This document shows positions 54,397 to 63,753 of a stretch of DNA of 64,000 nucleotides, in pieces. The translations under genes were made by a program, and so were the position numbers. The stretch's first letter is position 1; each line of letters opens with the position of its first letter. The notes beneath the pieces were generated by a model. It was given only the letters and a program-made list of their open reading frames with translations, was not told where the DNA came from and ran no database searches. The stretch comes from Thiotrichales bacterium (lineage in GTDB: Bacteria > Pseudomonadota > Gammaproteobacteria > Beggiatoales > Beggiatoaceae), in NCBI GenBank assembly GCA_016744475.1, contig JADGEH010000006.1, positions 22,522-86,521 on the forward strand, read 5' to 3'.

Positions 54397-56886
54397 ATGA
54401 ACCCCACTGAACATGCACTCCCCATCCCTAAGCTCGAACGTGATTTAGACACGTTGCGACACAGCATAGCCCACCACTTAAATTTTACTGTGGTCAAAGA
54501 TCAGATCGCAGTACAAAAACGGGATTGGCTGAATGTCTTTGCGCACACGGTTCGGGACTACTTGGTAGAGCGTTGGATGGACACCACACGGCGTTATTAC
54601 CAACAAGACGCACGACGGGTGTATTACTTATCCATGGAATTTCTGCTGGGACGCGCCTTGGTCAATAACATGCTCAACCTGGGCTTATATGAAGATTGCA
54701 AAACTTTACTGAATGAATTGGGCTTGGAATTCAATGAAATTGGCATGATGGAAAGTGATCCCGCATTGGGCAATGGCGGTCTCGGACGCTTAGCCGCATG
54801 TTTTTTGGATTCTCTATCCACTTTAGATTTACCGGGATATGGCTACGGTCTACGTTACGAATACGGCATGTTTTATCAGCGCATCAAAGATGGACAGCAA
54901 TTTGAACAACCGGACAACTGGTTGCGTTATGAAAACCCCTGGGAAATTCCTCGTCCAGAAGTGTTATATCCCGTGCATTTTGGTGGACGCTTGGTGGAAT
55001 ACCATGATGAACAAGGGCAATTACGCCATGACTGGGCCGACACCGACGACATTATGGCAATGGCTTATGATATGCCGATTGCTGGATATGGCGGCAAAAC
55101 CGTCAATACTTTGCGTTTATGGGCCGCCAAATCTTCGCGCAGTTTTAATCTGCAATGCTTTAATCAAGGTGAATACTTACGCGCAGTAGAAAATAAAACC
55201 CATTCAGAAAATCTGGTCAAAGTACTTTACCCTGACGACACCACTGAACAAGGTAAAGAATTACGCCTGCGTCAAGAATACTTCTTTGTGTCCGCCACCA
55301 TTAAAGATGTTATTCGCCGTTATCTCGGCAGTCATTCTGATATTCACGGTTTACCCGAAGGTATCGCGATTCAACTCAATGACACCCATCCCGCCTTAAC
55401 CATTCCAGAACTCATGCGTCAATTTTTAGACCGTTTCAAATTAGACTGGAATACCGCTTGGGACATGACTACTCGCATTTGTTCTTATACCAATCACACC
55501 TTATTACCCGAAGCTTTAGAAACCTGGCCCGTGCCTTTATTTGAACGTTTATTACCCCGTCATTTGCGCATTATTTACGATATTAATTGGCATTTTTTAC
55601 AACAAGTCAAACATCAATGCCCAGGCGATACAGCACTTATGCAGCGGGTGTCTTTAATTGATGAAGGACAAGGAAAACGTATACGCATGGGACATCTTGC
55701 CGTAGTGGGTAGCCACAAGATCAATGGCGTGGCCGCATTGCATACACAACTCATGAAAAGCACGATTTTTGCCGATTTTGAACGTTTATTACCCGGAAGA
55801 ATTGTCAATAAAACCAACGGTATCACCCCGCGCCGCTGGCTTAATGAAGCCAATCCCGCATTAACCCAATTGATTCATCAACACATTAAAAGTGATTGGT
55901 TACGGCATTTAGACACACTAGAAGAACTCACCACGCTGGCTCATGATTCAAGCTTTCAAGCCGACTTTGCCGCCATAAAACACCAGAATAAAGTTAAATT
56001 GGCAGAATACATCCAACAACGAGTGGGCATCATCGTTAATCCAGACAGTTTATTTGACGTACATATCAAACGTATTCACGAATACAAACGTCAATTACTC
56101 AATGTCTTACATCTCATCACTCGTTATAACCGTATTCGAGAAAACCCAGACGGTGACTTTGTACCGCGTGTAGCCATCTTTGCAGGCAAAGCCGCGCCTG
56201 GTTATATTGCCGCCAAGCGCATTATTAAACTCATCAATGATGTAGCAGATGTGATCAACCATGATCCCCTTATGCAAGATCGGCTTAAAGTCGTGTTTTT
56301 ACCCAATTACGATGTCTCCAGTGCACAAGTCATCATTCCTGCGGCTGACCTGTCAGAACAAATTTCAACCGCAGGCACAGAAGCTTCTGGTACAGGAAAC
56401 ATGAAATTGGCACTGAATGGCGCATTAACCATTGGCACGCTGGATGGCGCTAATGTAGAAATGCAAGAAGAAGTGGGAGCCGACAATATTTTTATTTTCG
56501 GTCTCACCAGTGAAGGGGTCATGGAATTACAACAGCGGGGCTACAACCCTTGGCAACATTACCAAGACAACGCTGAGTTACATCAAGTGCTCGACATGAT
56601 TCGCAATGGCTATTTCAACCCTGAGCACCCCGACCGTTTTCAACCCATCTTTGATCATCTCACTTCCGCCGGCGACCCTTTCTTTTTGTTGGCTGATTAT
56701 GCCGATTACATCACCAGCCAAGATCAAGTTGATGCCTTATATCTTCAACCCTCCGAATGGACGCGACGGGCTATCTTGAATGTGGCGAAAATGGGCAAGT
56801 TTTCATCAGATCGCACCATTCGAGAATATGCAAAAGATATTTGGAACGTACAATCTAGTTTAAGCAGCGATGCAAAAACACTTTAA
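54397..56886 (+). CDS. glgP: Glycogen/starch phosphorylase
   Basis: 829 residues. Phosphorolysis of alpha-1,4-glucan to glucose-1-phosphate with pyridoxal phosphate. Full-length GT35 protein: YYLSMEFLLGRALVNNM, GNGGLGRLAACFLDS, GLRYEYGMFYQRI, IQLNDTHPALTIPELMR, and the PLP region EASGTGNMKLALNGALTIGT with the Schiff-base Lys at 670. No other glycogen gene lies nearby. Confidence 0.97.
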   Translation: MNPTEHALPIPKLERDLDTLRHSIAHHLNFTVVKDQIAVQKRDWLNVFAHTVRDYLVERWMDTTRRYYQQDARRVYYLSMEFLLGRALVNNMLNLGLYEDCKTLLNELGLEFNEIGMMESDPALGNGGLGRLAACFLDSLSTLDLPGYGYGLRYEYGMFYQRIKDGQQFEQPDNWLRYENPWEIPRPEVLYPVHFGGRLVEYHDEQGQLRHDWADTDDIMAMAYDMPIAGYGGKTVNTLRLWAAKSSRSFNLQCFNQGEYLRAVENKTHSENLVKVLYPDDTTEQGKELRLRQEYFFVSATIKDVIRRYLGSHSDIHGLPEGIAIQLNDTHPALTIPELMRQFLDRFKLDWNTAWDMTTRICSYTNHTLLPEALETWPVPLFERLLPRHLRIIYDINWHFLQQVKHQCPGDTALMQRVSLIDEGQGKRIRMGHLAVVGSHKINGVAALHTQLMKSTIFADFERLLPGRIVNKTNGITPRRWLNEANPALTQLIHQHIKSDWLRHLDTLEELTTLAHDSSFQADFAAIKHQNKVKLAEYIQQRVGIIVNPDSLFDVHIKRIHEYKRQLLNVLHLITRYNRIRENPDGDFVPRVAIFAGKAAPGYIAAKRIIKLINDVADVINHDPLMQDRLKVVFLPNYDVSSAQVIIPAADLSEQISTAGTEASGTGNMKLALNGALTIGTLDGANVEMQEEVGADNIFIFGLTSEGVMELQQRGYNPWQHYQDNAELHQVLDMIRNGYFNPEHPDRFQPIFDHLTSAGDPFFLLADYADYITSQDQVDALYLQPSEWTRRAILNVAKMGKFSSDRTIREYAKDIWNVQSSLSSDAKTL

Positions 56887-57056
56887 CAAGCAACGAAGCC
56901 AAAGAAATCGCTCGTGCGGTGATGGATGTGGGGGAGTGGTGGCCTTAACGATAGAAAAACAACATCAGTTGTACGATTCAATCTGCCCACTTTAAGCCCT
57001 TAAAGACAACGCAAGCGTTGCTTAAAATAAACTCTCATCTTTCAGGAGAAAGACAT

Positions 57057-57491
57057 ATGATTCAATTGATTTATTTAAGTTTTTTTAGCCGTGATTTAAG
57101 TGATGCAGAACTTGAAGATATTTTATCTGTTAGCCGTCAGCATAATGAAACGCTGGGGATTACGGGCTTGCTGATTGTTAAAGGTCGGGCTTTTTTGCAA
57201 GCGCTGGAAGGTGAAAAAGAAGCGGTGTATCGCTTGTATGACACGATTAAAAAGGATGCTCGGCATCGAGAAATTATGAAAATCAGCGAAGAAGTCATCA
57301 CTGAACGGGCTTTTGCCAATTGGTCGATGGGATTTAAAAATCTTGAAGCGCTGAGTGCGATTGAATCTAAGAAACTAGCGGATTTCAGCCAAATGGATTG
57401 GCACGCTGAAAGCTTTTCACAACAACGTAGCGAGATTCATGAGTTGTTTCGTCAATTTGTGGACATTGATAAAGACATCTCATTGCTGTGA
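57057..57491 (+). CDS. BLUF-domain blue-light photoreceptor
   Basis: 144 residues. A short FAD-binding light sensor. The photocycle residues are all present: Tyr6 (QLIYLS), Asn30 (RQHNETLGITG), Gln48 (AFLQALEG) and the Trp89/Met91 pair (FANWSMGF). The last 40 residues are helical and may mediate signalling or dimerisation; no output domain is fused. ATG 57057 follows TTCAGGAGAAAGACAT. Its 3' end overlaps the convergent alpha/beta hydrolase gene by 12 bases. Confidence 0.93.
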   Translation: MIQLIYLSFFSRDLSDAELEDILSVSRQHNETLGITGLLIVKGRAFLQALEGEKEAVYRLYDTIKKDARHREIMKISEEVITERAFANWSMGFKNLEALSAIESKKLADFSQMDWHAESFSQQRSEIHELFRQFVDIDKDISLL

Positions 57492-58415
57492 TAGCCATTG
57501 TCGAATCTGCTGTGCCACAGCTTGCGGGGCATCGCCTGAAACATGGTGTCCGCAATCAGGCTCGATATGTAGCTGTGCATGGGGCAGTGCTTGGCTGAGT
57601 TTTTCGCCATCGGTGGCTGGAAACCAGCGATCATTTTGTCCCCAAAAGACTAAGCAAGGACATTGTACTTTGGCGAAATCAGCTTGTATCTCGCTGAGTA
57701 AGTTGGGTTTGTCGCGCAGCAATTGCTGGATTTCTCGCGCATAGGTTTTGGAATCGGCAAAAATGTACGTTAAGGCATGAGGGAAGATGACATAAGGTTG
57801 CAAGCTGTAAAAAGCGCGTTCTGGCATGTTATCGGGTACCCGATGATAAATCGCGCTGGCGTTATAACAGGTGAGTTTGCGTGTCAGAGGAGCGATCCAT
57901 TTGACCAAACGCAAACGATCAATGCCACGTAATAACCACAGTGGCGTGTGAATCATGACATGCATACTCCAGTGCGGCATCCGACGAGGGAAAATCGCGG
58001 AGGCTTGTAGCACTAAAGCAGATAGCAAATCGGGGCGGCGCTGCGCGACGGCTAAACCGACAATGGTGCTCAGCGATTCTGTCACCAATACCACGGGGTT
58101 TTCTTTGCCGCCCAGTGCTTCTAATACACGGATAGTCTCTTCTATCTGATAACCCACAGGATTTTCTCGCGTGGGCTTACCCGAATAGCCATAACCTTTG
58201 GCATCAAAACAAATCACTCGAAAATCATGGCTAAGCTGTTCCAGCAAGCCTTCATAGCTGTAGCTCCAATTGCCCCAACCATGCATGAGTACCAGCGTGG
58301 GCCCGTGGCCTTTTTCGCCATAGGCGATCTGCACGGGCTGCTGGTGAATATCATGAATGGTGAGTTTGGATAAACCGTTCGGAAAGGTTTTTTGCCACCA
58401 ATCTTCCATAGCCAA
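57480..58415 (-). CDS. Alpha/beta hydrolase
   Basis: 311 residues. Alpha/beta-hydrolase fold: LVLMHGWGNWSYSYEGLLEQ (oxyanion-hole HGW), FDAKGYGYSGKP, nucleophile elbow VTESLSTIVG, acid in VFWGQNDRWFP, and His in DCGHHVSGDAP. The elbow reads T-E-S-L-S where most relatives have G-x-S-x-G; Ser is kept. The natural substrate is unknown. It ends inside the BLUF gene in the opposite direction and is preceded by bamB on the same strand (2 bp gap). Confidence 0.87.
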   Translation of the reverse strand: MAMEDWWQKTFPNGLSKLTIHDIHQQPVQIAYGEKGHGPTLVLMHGWGNWSYSYEGLLEQLSHDFRVICFDAKGYGYSGKPTRENPVGYQIEETIRVLEALGGKENPVVLVTESLSTIVGLAVAQRRPDLLSALVLQASAIFPRRMPHWSMHVMIHTPLWLLRGIDRLRLVKWIAPLTRKLTCYNASAIYHRVPDNMPERAFYSLQPYVIFPHALTYIFADSKTYAREIQQLLRDKPNLLSEIQADFAKVQCPCLVFWGQNDRWFPATDGEKLSQALPHAQLHIEPDCGHHVSGDAPQAVAQQIRQWLSQQ

Positions 58416-58417
58416 GT

Positions 58418-59578
58418 TTAGCTATTCGGGATTTGTAAAAGGTATAAACGTCCATCGTTACTTAATACCACCAAGCCTTTATCGGTGACGATGGGGGCGA
58501 TGCGTAAGCCGGATTTGTCGGTCTCTGAACGCGCTACAAATTGCCCGTCTTCTTTGCGTAACCAATGCAGATACCCTTCAAAATCGCCCACGACTAAATA
58601 ATCATCGACACTGACAGGAGCGGTTAAACGACGGTGTTGCAATTTATCTTGCTTCCACAAAATGCGTCCGCTGTAGCGATCAAAGGCTTGCAAATGACTG
58701 TTGCTATCGCTGAGATAGACGGCTAGTGCATCGACCGTTAAGCCTGTGTAAGAGGAAGTTTCTTTATTCCACAAGGCTTCTCCATTCAGAGCATTGATCG
58801 CCGCAGTACGGCCTTGAAAACCTGTAATGAATAAAATGTCATTAAATAAACGGGGATCAGCATCAATATCCACCATGCGCTCTAATTCGGAACGACCGCG
58901 AGGTTGGCTGAGGCGAATTTCCCACACGGGTTTGCCGTTTTCTAGGTTCACTGCACTGAAACGTCCATTATCAAAACCCGCATACACTGTGTTGCGATCA
59001 ATTAAAGGCGTGCTCGTCCCACGCAGGCTTAATAAGGGTACAGGGCGTTCATACGTCCACAGGCGTTGTCCGGTTTTAGCACTTAAGGCGGTGAGTTTGC
59101 CATCCACACTGCGCACTACCACAATGCCACGCGCCGCTTGCGGGGCTGACAACACTTCGCTGGACACCAAAGCTCGCCATTGTTCACTGCCATCAGCCAT
59201 CGACAACGCAATCACTTCACCTTTGCGTCCACCGACTAACACCAAGTTTTCCCCAATGCCAGGGCCGCCAGAAAGATCAAATTTGAGTTGGGTGTGCCAT
59301 AAACGCTCACCCTCTTCTAAATTCAAACTTTCAACTTCGCCTTCAGGCGTGGCAATAAACAACTGCTGATCTTTAACAACAGGACTCAATTTGAGCACAT
59401 TGTCTTTCAGCGCAATCGCGGTTTTGTTCCGCCACAATAACTGCGGCTGAAATTGTGAATCCAGTTCAACCAAGGCCGCCGGAGGTTCTGCGTCAGGTTT
59501 AGAACTGAACCAACCGCAGCCCGTCAGCCCACTGACCACGACTAAACTTAAACATAGACGCATGAAATTAGTTTTCAT
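58418..59578 (-). CDS. bamB: Outer-membrane assembly lipoprotein BamB
   Basis: 386 residues. Lipoprotein of the BAM complex that folds outer-membrane proteins. The lipobox LTGC is at 18-21 of the signal, followed by a beta-propeller of PQQ-type repeats with GERLWHTQLKF, DGSEQWRALVSSEV, GQRLWTYERPVPLLSLRGTS, SRPRGRSELERMVDIDADP-like and GRILWKQDKLQHRRLTAPVS. The conserved SLRG and DADP motifs identify it. It overlaps the end of yfgM by 11 bases. Confidence 0.95.
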   Translation of the reverse strand: MKTNFMRLCLSLVVVSGLTGCGWFSSKPDAEPPAALVELDSQFQPQLLWRNKTAIALKDNVLKLSPVVKDQQLFIATPEGEVESLNLEEGERLWHTQLKFDLSGGPGIGENLVLVGGRKGEVIALSMADGSEQWRALVSSEVLSAPQAARGIVVVRSVDGKLTALSAKTGQRLWTYERPVPLLSLRGTSTPLIDRNTVYAGFDNGRFSAVNLENGKPVWEIRLSQPRGRSELERMVDIDADPRLFNDILFITGFQGRTAAINALNGEALWNKETSSYTGLTVDALAVYLSDSNSHLQAFDRYSGRILWKQDKLQHRRLTAPVSVDDYLVVGDFEGYLHWLRKEDGQFVARSETDKSGLRIAPIVTDKGLVVLSNDGRLYLLQIPNS

Positions 59579-60551
59579 GAGTAGTCTCGTTTGTAGTGTT
59601 TTGCGCAGCAGGTGCGGGTGTGACAGATGTAGCCGCCTCGTTTGCGCTGCCTTGAGTGGTGGGAGCAGGTGTGGCAGGTGTAGCTGCTTCGTGTGTATTG
59701 TCTTGAGTAGCAGGGACAGGAGTAGCGGGTAGCGTGATAACGCTGGCTTCTGTGGAGGTCGTCACAGAGGTGCTTGAAGTTGCAGTCTCAGACACTGCTG
59801 CCGCCGCTGTTGCTGCTTCTTCTTTTGCTGTCTGTGCCGCTGCTTCCGCCGCTGCTTGTTCTTTCTGCACGGCTTCCATCAATTCCACGGGCAACACATT
59901 CGCAGCACTCAATACTTCAGCATTCGAGCCTAAGCTATCGCGCTTCATTTCTATCCAGCGCTGATGTTGAGGTGATAAAGACTCATTTTTTAAGGCTTTT
60001 TCATACTCAGCCAAGGCATCTTGAGAACTATTTTTAGCTAGATAAATATCGCCTTGTAATTCCGCTTTCAGTCCCTCATACGCAAGACCGCTCACCGCTT
60101 GCAATAAAGTGTGCGCCGCATCATATTCACGCTCTGCCACCAACAAACGGGCTTTGCGCAAACGCGCTACATCTTGTAAATCGGACAAATCCGTATTATC
60201 AATCACCCATTGCAAATGAGCCTGTGCCGCTTGATTTTGATCGTCGCGCACACTGTGTTGAGCTTGCAATAAAGCGGTCAAAGCCGAGTAAGTGCTATTA
60301 GGATATTCGCTGAGTAACTGCTGTGCCGCCGCCGTCATCTCATCGGCTTTATTTTGCGAAGCCAACACCGACACCTGTTCATATTTATACGAGGCCAACT
60401 CAGATTGTCCCTGCGTATAACTGTTCCAACCACGCCAACCAAACAACAAGCCAAAACCCAGCAAAGCACCAATTAATACGCTTTGACCATTATCGACCCA
60501 CCATTTTTTTATGGCCTCAACCTGTTCTTCATCAGTTTCGTAATTTGCCAC
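59568..60551 (-). CDS. yfgM: YfgM-like TPR chaperone-like protein
   Basis: 327 residues. Inner-membrane-anchored TPR protein implicated in trafficking between SecYEG and periplasmic chaperones. Start: DEEQVEAIKKWWVDNGQSVL, a single helix (LIGALLGFGLLFGWRGW), then TPR-like repeats (to about 205). It is over 100 residues longer than E. coli YfgM (206): the tail repeats TPAP, TTQGSANEAATS and ATPATPAP-like units, likely disordered. bamB follows with an 11-base overlap, as in other gammaproteobacteria. Confidence 0.9.
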   Translation of the reverse strand: MANYETDEEQVEAIKKWWVDNGQSVLIGALLGFGLLFGWRGWNSYTQGQSELASYKYEQVSVLASQNKADEMTAAAQQLLSEYPNSTYSALTALLQAQHSVRDDQNQAAQAHLQWVIDNTDLSDLQDVARLRKARLLVAEREYDAAHTLLQAVSGLAYEGLKAELQGDIYLAKNSSQDALAEYEKALKNESLSPQHQRWIEMKRDSLGSNAEVLSAANVLPVELMEAVQKEQAAAEAAAQTAKEEAATAAAAVSETATSSTSVTTSTEASVITLPATPVPATQDNTHEAATPATPAPTTQGSANEAATSVTPAPAAQNTTNETTHEN

Positions 60552-60753
60552 GATATTTCCCTAATATTTAAGCATTGACACAAAGACCTAAAGCGCCCAC
60601 TGGGGTTCGCTCAATAGCTACAAAAAAATGATTTTTTGCAGCGATGTCCGTCTTCATATAAACGCTAAAGCTAATGACTTAAAAAAGCGGGCATTCTACC
60701 CCAATTCATCCGCAAACGCCCTGTAAATCATCCTGTCTCATACAATGAAGCGA

Positions 60754-60919
60754 TTAGACTTGTCCGGGCTTAAAACACCGACTGCAAAACAGCTCATATT
60801 GGCGGTTTTCCCCGTTCCTTTTCGTTAAATAGAATGACTATTCGCCTCAAATGAACGAAAAAAACCGCTCAATCCCGCTGCTTTTCGCTACGGCGTTTAA
60901 ACCCGGGCAAGTCTATTAA
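60754..60919. repeat. Family B inverted-repeat element
   Basis: About 166 bp. TTAGACTTGTCCGGGCTTAA on the left and TTTAAACCCGGGCAAGTCTA on the right are inverted. The interior includes GAACGAAAAAAACCGCTCAA and GCTTTTCGCTACGGCG, the part seen in the copy at 10045. It covers the 3' end of the Roco gene. Confidence 0.82.
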
Positions 60920-63643
60920 TGCTCGCAAACGCTGCAAGCCCTCTGCTTGTTGCTCCGCATAAGCCACTAAATCCATACTTTGCTGGGCTTGCGACGCACC
61001 GCCGCGCTGATACGCCAGCGGCATTCCAAAACGAAAAAACACCGCATCAAACTGCGTCGGCAACAAGGCGCTTAAAGCCTGTAACAACGCCTCCCGCTCC
61101 GACGGCGGGCGTGGTCTCCAGCCTTGCTCACCCAGCGTATCATCCAGCAAACCGCGCACATCCACCAAGGCATAACTCAATTGGCACTGAATACTCGGCT
61201 GCCCATCATCCCGAAACCGTTTCAACACCTGATACGGATAAAAATGCGGCTCCTGGCTGCGAACGCATTCTGTACAATGGCAAGGAATCCACTGCTGATA
61301 TTCCAAACCGTGCAACGTGCGATGAATTTCCTCAAGCTTACCCACCAAATACGCCAGCAAATCCCGCTTATGCCGACCGCTTAAACGCAGCCGAATCTCC
61401 CGGCGCTCCACGTCCTCGCGCACTTCCGCTCGCGTATCATCCTCACATAACACCACGCCGTATTGCCACACTCGCTCGCGCCCCGCCTCAATCAACGGAT
61501 GCACCGCCACCATAAAGCGCGTCAAAATCCCCTTTGGCATAAAACGCGGATAACTGTAGCGCAACTGCAAATTATGCTGCGCATCCCAGTCATACTGAGG
61601 TTTCGCCTCATCCAACAATTGCGGCACGATATAATGTCCCGCCTCCGGCAACTCATAACACAACTGAAACGCCGTCATCAGGCGCAACAACTCAGGGCGC
61701 ATGTCCGCATACTCATCCTCAGACCACATCGTTTGCAAATCCGCACGACTAAAACGCCCGCCCTGCGCACAAGGACTATCCAACACCTTATATACCGCAT
61801 CCGTGCCCCAAGTAGGGTTCAGAATCACCGTTTTCGCCAGCACATCATCATCCTGAAAATGCAGGCACACGCCTAAATCGTGCAAATATCCACTGAGTTG
61901 CAAAGCATCCTCGCGGCGTTTAAACCCCGCTTGCAGACACATCGCCACGTATTCTTGCTGAGCAATGTAAGGCCGTATTTTGCCGACCTGCTCCAACTGC
62001 TCGCGCACCTTTAACCAGGTTTTCGGCAACGCCTGCCCCACATGCGGCAACTGCTGAATCTGATACTGCAAAAACGCCAACATCTCCGCCCGCCCACGAT
62101 TGTCGCTCAAATTACAATCAAACACCGCTTTCAAGCTCCGATGGAAACGCTCTTTTAGCGACGGCTCATCTAGTTTGACCGCCCTTTCATCCTTCTGATT
62201 TTTAACAATAAACACCGGGCTATTATCACTAAACAACTCCACCCGATTCAGCCAATCATAAAAATTCGTGCGCTCCTCGCGGGTATCGGCCACCAGCGCA
62301 TACAAAGAACGTTTGGTGAGAAAAAACTGATGCGTTGCGTGATAAATCTGCTGCCCACCAAAATCCCAAATATTCACGCGGAAAGTTTTTTTCTGTGGCT
62401 CAGTTGTCGCGATGGCCTGAGTCAGAGGAAACTCCCAACGCACAATATCAATCCCTCGCGTTGATGCTTCTGGCTCTGGCAAAGCCGCGTATTCATTCAT
62501 CAAACGCCGCATCAAACTGGTTTTCCCCGCCCCACCTTCGCCCACAATCAACAGTTTTGCTTCATACAAATAATCCAACTCCGCCTCAGCCGCTTGACGA
62601 AAATAAGCCCTCAATTTTGTAATGTCCGCATAACCATTTTCATCTAAATCTAAAGCTTCTAGGGGAGGGCTTTCTAAGAAGTTGGTTTCATACTGCCAGT
62701 GGTATTTCACTCTTAAACTACGTAAATCATGCAATTGGGCTAAAGTCGCGGGTAATTGTCGAATGTAATTGTTATCAATACTTAAGCGGGATAAATGAGA
62801 TAAGTCTCCAATCCAATCAGGTAATTCTTTCAACTGATTATTAGCCAATGATAAAAAAGTCAGGCTCTGTAATTGTTCTTTATCTAATGACCGTTCAGTT
62901 AATTTATGATGGCTTAAACTGAGTTGTGCAGCACTGTCTCTTTTTTGATTAAAAAAAGGTGACTGATGAAAGGGATTTTCAGCATGATGAGGTAGTATGC
63001 TTTTTTGTAAAGGTGTGATATGTGGTGGTGGCTCAAAGTGATTACCTTGCGTATGAATATGCAATGCTTCTTTTTGAAGCTGTCTCATTTCTGCGGGTAA
63101 TACACTGAGTTTATTCCAGCTTAAATCAAGAAGAGATAATGACTTTAATGCCTGAATATCCGGTGATAATTGCCGGAGGCTATTAACGCTCAAATTCAAA
63201 ACCCGCAAGCCCTCCAATTCAAACACTCTTTTCGGTACTTCTCGCAAACGCTGTTCACTCAAATCCAACCATTGTAAATGCGGCAAAGCCAAAGCGGCTT
63301 CTAGCATTTCGCCTTCTTCCCAACGCAACCACAAGCCTGACACTTGCTGCGGATCGGGTTGCAAGCGCCACCACACGCCCCAGTCCAGCACTAAATGACG
63401 CACCTTGCCCACCTCATGCAAAGGATTAATATTCAGTTGAATAAACTCTAATTGAGGCAAATCATTCAACCATTCCGGCAGTGTTTGAATCGCATTATTT
63501 TTAAGCAGCAATTGCTTTAAATGCTTAAGCGCTTTAATCTCTGCTGGCACCTCTAACAATGCCTGCCCGTGCAAATCCAAAACAGATTCTTTTTGTTCTA
63601 AGTTATACTGGATAGCTTGTAAAATATGCGGTGGTCTTTTCAT
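60869..63643 (-). CDS. Roco-family LRR-Roc-COR protein with EAD1-like C-terminus
   Basis: 924 residues, cytoplasmic. About ten leucine-rich repeats (to about 345; LHIHTQGNHFE, LTFLSLANNQLKELPDWIG) precede a Roc GTPase domain (LLIVGEGGAGKTSLMRRL, P-loop about 366-374; IWDFGGQQIYHATHQFFL is the switch; FIVKNQKDERAV the base motif) and a COR domain (about 530-800). CHCTECVRS near 788 could bind zinc. Residues 845-908 (EREALLQALSALLPTQFDAV then FRFGMPLAYQ) resemble the EAD1 domain of the truncated ATPase at 25 kb. The last 15 or so residues are encoded by a family B repeat. Prokaryotic Roco proteins are dimeric GTPases of unclear role. Confidence 0.85.
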   Translation of the reverse strand: MKRPPHILQAIQYNLEQKESVLDLHGQALLEVPAEIKALKHLKQLLLKNNAIQTLPEWLNDLPQLEFIQLNINPLHEVGKVRHLVLDWGVWWRLQPDPQQVSGLWLRWEEGEMLEAALALPHLQWLDLSEQRLREVPKRVFELEGLRVLNLSVNSLRQLSPDIQALKSLSLLDLSWNKLSVLPAEMRQLQKEALHIHTQGNHFEPPPHITPLQKSILPHHAENPFHQSPFFNQKRDSAAQLSLSHHKLTERSLDKEQLQSLTFLSLANNQLKELPDWIGDLSHLSRLSIDNNYIRQLPATLAQLHDLRSLRVKYHWQYETNFLESPPLEALDLDENGYADITKLRAYFRQAAEAELDYLYEAKLLIVGEGGAGKTSLMRRLMNEYAALPEPEASTRGIDIVRWEFPLTQAIATTEPQKKTFRVNIWDFGGQQIYHATHQFFLTKRSLYALVADTREERTNFYDWLNRVELFSDNSPVFIVKNQKDERAVKLDEPSLKERFHRSLKAVFDCNLSDNRGRAEMLAFLQYQIQQLPHVGQALPKTWLKVREQLEQVGKIRPYIAQQEYVAMCLQAGFKRREDALQLSGYLHDLGVCLHFQDDDVLAKTVILNPTWGTDAVYKVLDSPCAQGGRFSRADLQTMWSEDEYADMRPELLRLMTAFQLCYELPEAGHYIVPQLLDEAKPQYDWDAQHNLQLRYSYPRFMPKGILTRFMVAVHPLIEAGRERVWQYGVVLCEDDTRAEVREDVERREIRLRLSGRHKRDLLAYLVGKLEEIHRTLHGLEYQQWIPCHCTECVRSQEPHFYPYQVLKRFRDDGQPSIQCQLSYALVDVRGLLDDTLGEQGWRPRPPSEREALLQALSALLPTQFDAVFFRFGMPLAYQRGGASQAQQSMDLVAYAEQQAEGLQRLRALIDLPGFKRRSEKQRD

Positions 63644-63672
63644 GGTTTATGCATTCATAAAGTGGAAGGCAT

Positions 63673-63692
63673 TAGACTTGTCCAAGTCTAAA
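63673..63692. repeat. Family B terminal repeat (solo end)
   Basis: TTAGACTTGTCCAAGTCTAA is a short palindrome made from the family B end and its complement. It lies just upstream of the Roco gene, so the gene is flanked on both sides by this family. Confidence 0.5.
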
Positions 63693-63753
63693 TTTTAAAT
63701 TAAAAAAAGTAAAGAATATCTACTCAGCCCAGTAAAAAATGAGGTCTTAAGAC

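Noticed and set aside
56880..56949. Short frame reading LTSNEAKEIARAVMDVGEWWP after glgP
   Set aside because: Only 23 codons overlapping the glgP end, with no start; may be a relic but cannot be supported.
60919..61515. Open reading frame of 198 codons on the plus strand
   Set aside because: Antisense to the Roco gene; composition and proline-rich translation are those of a shadow frame.
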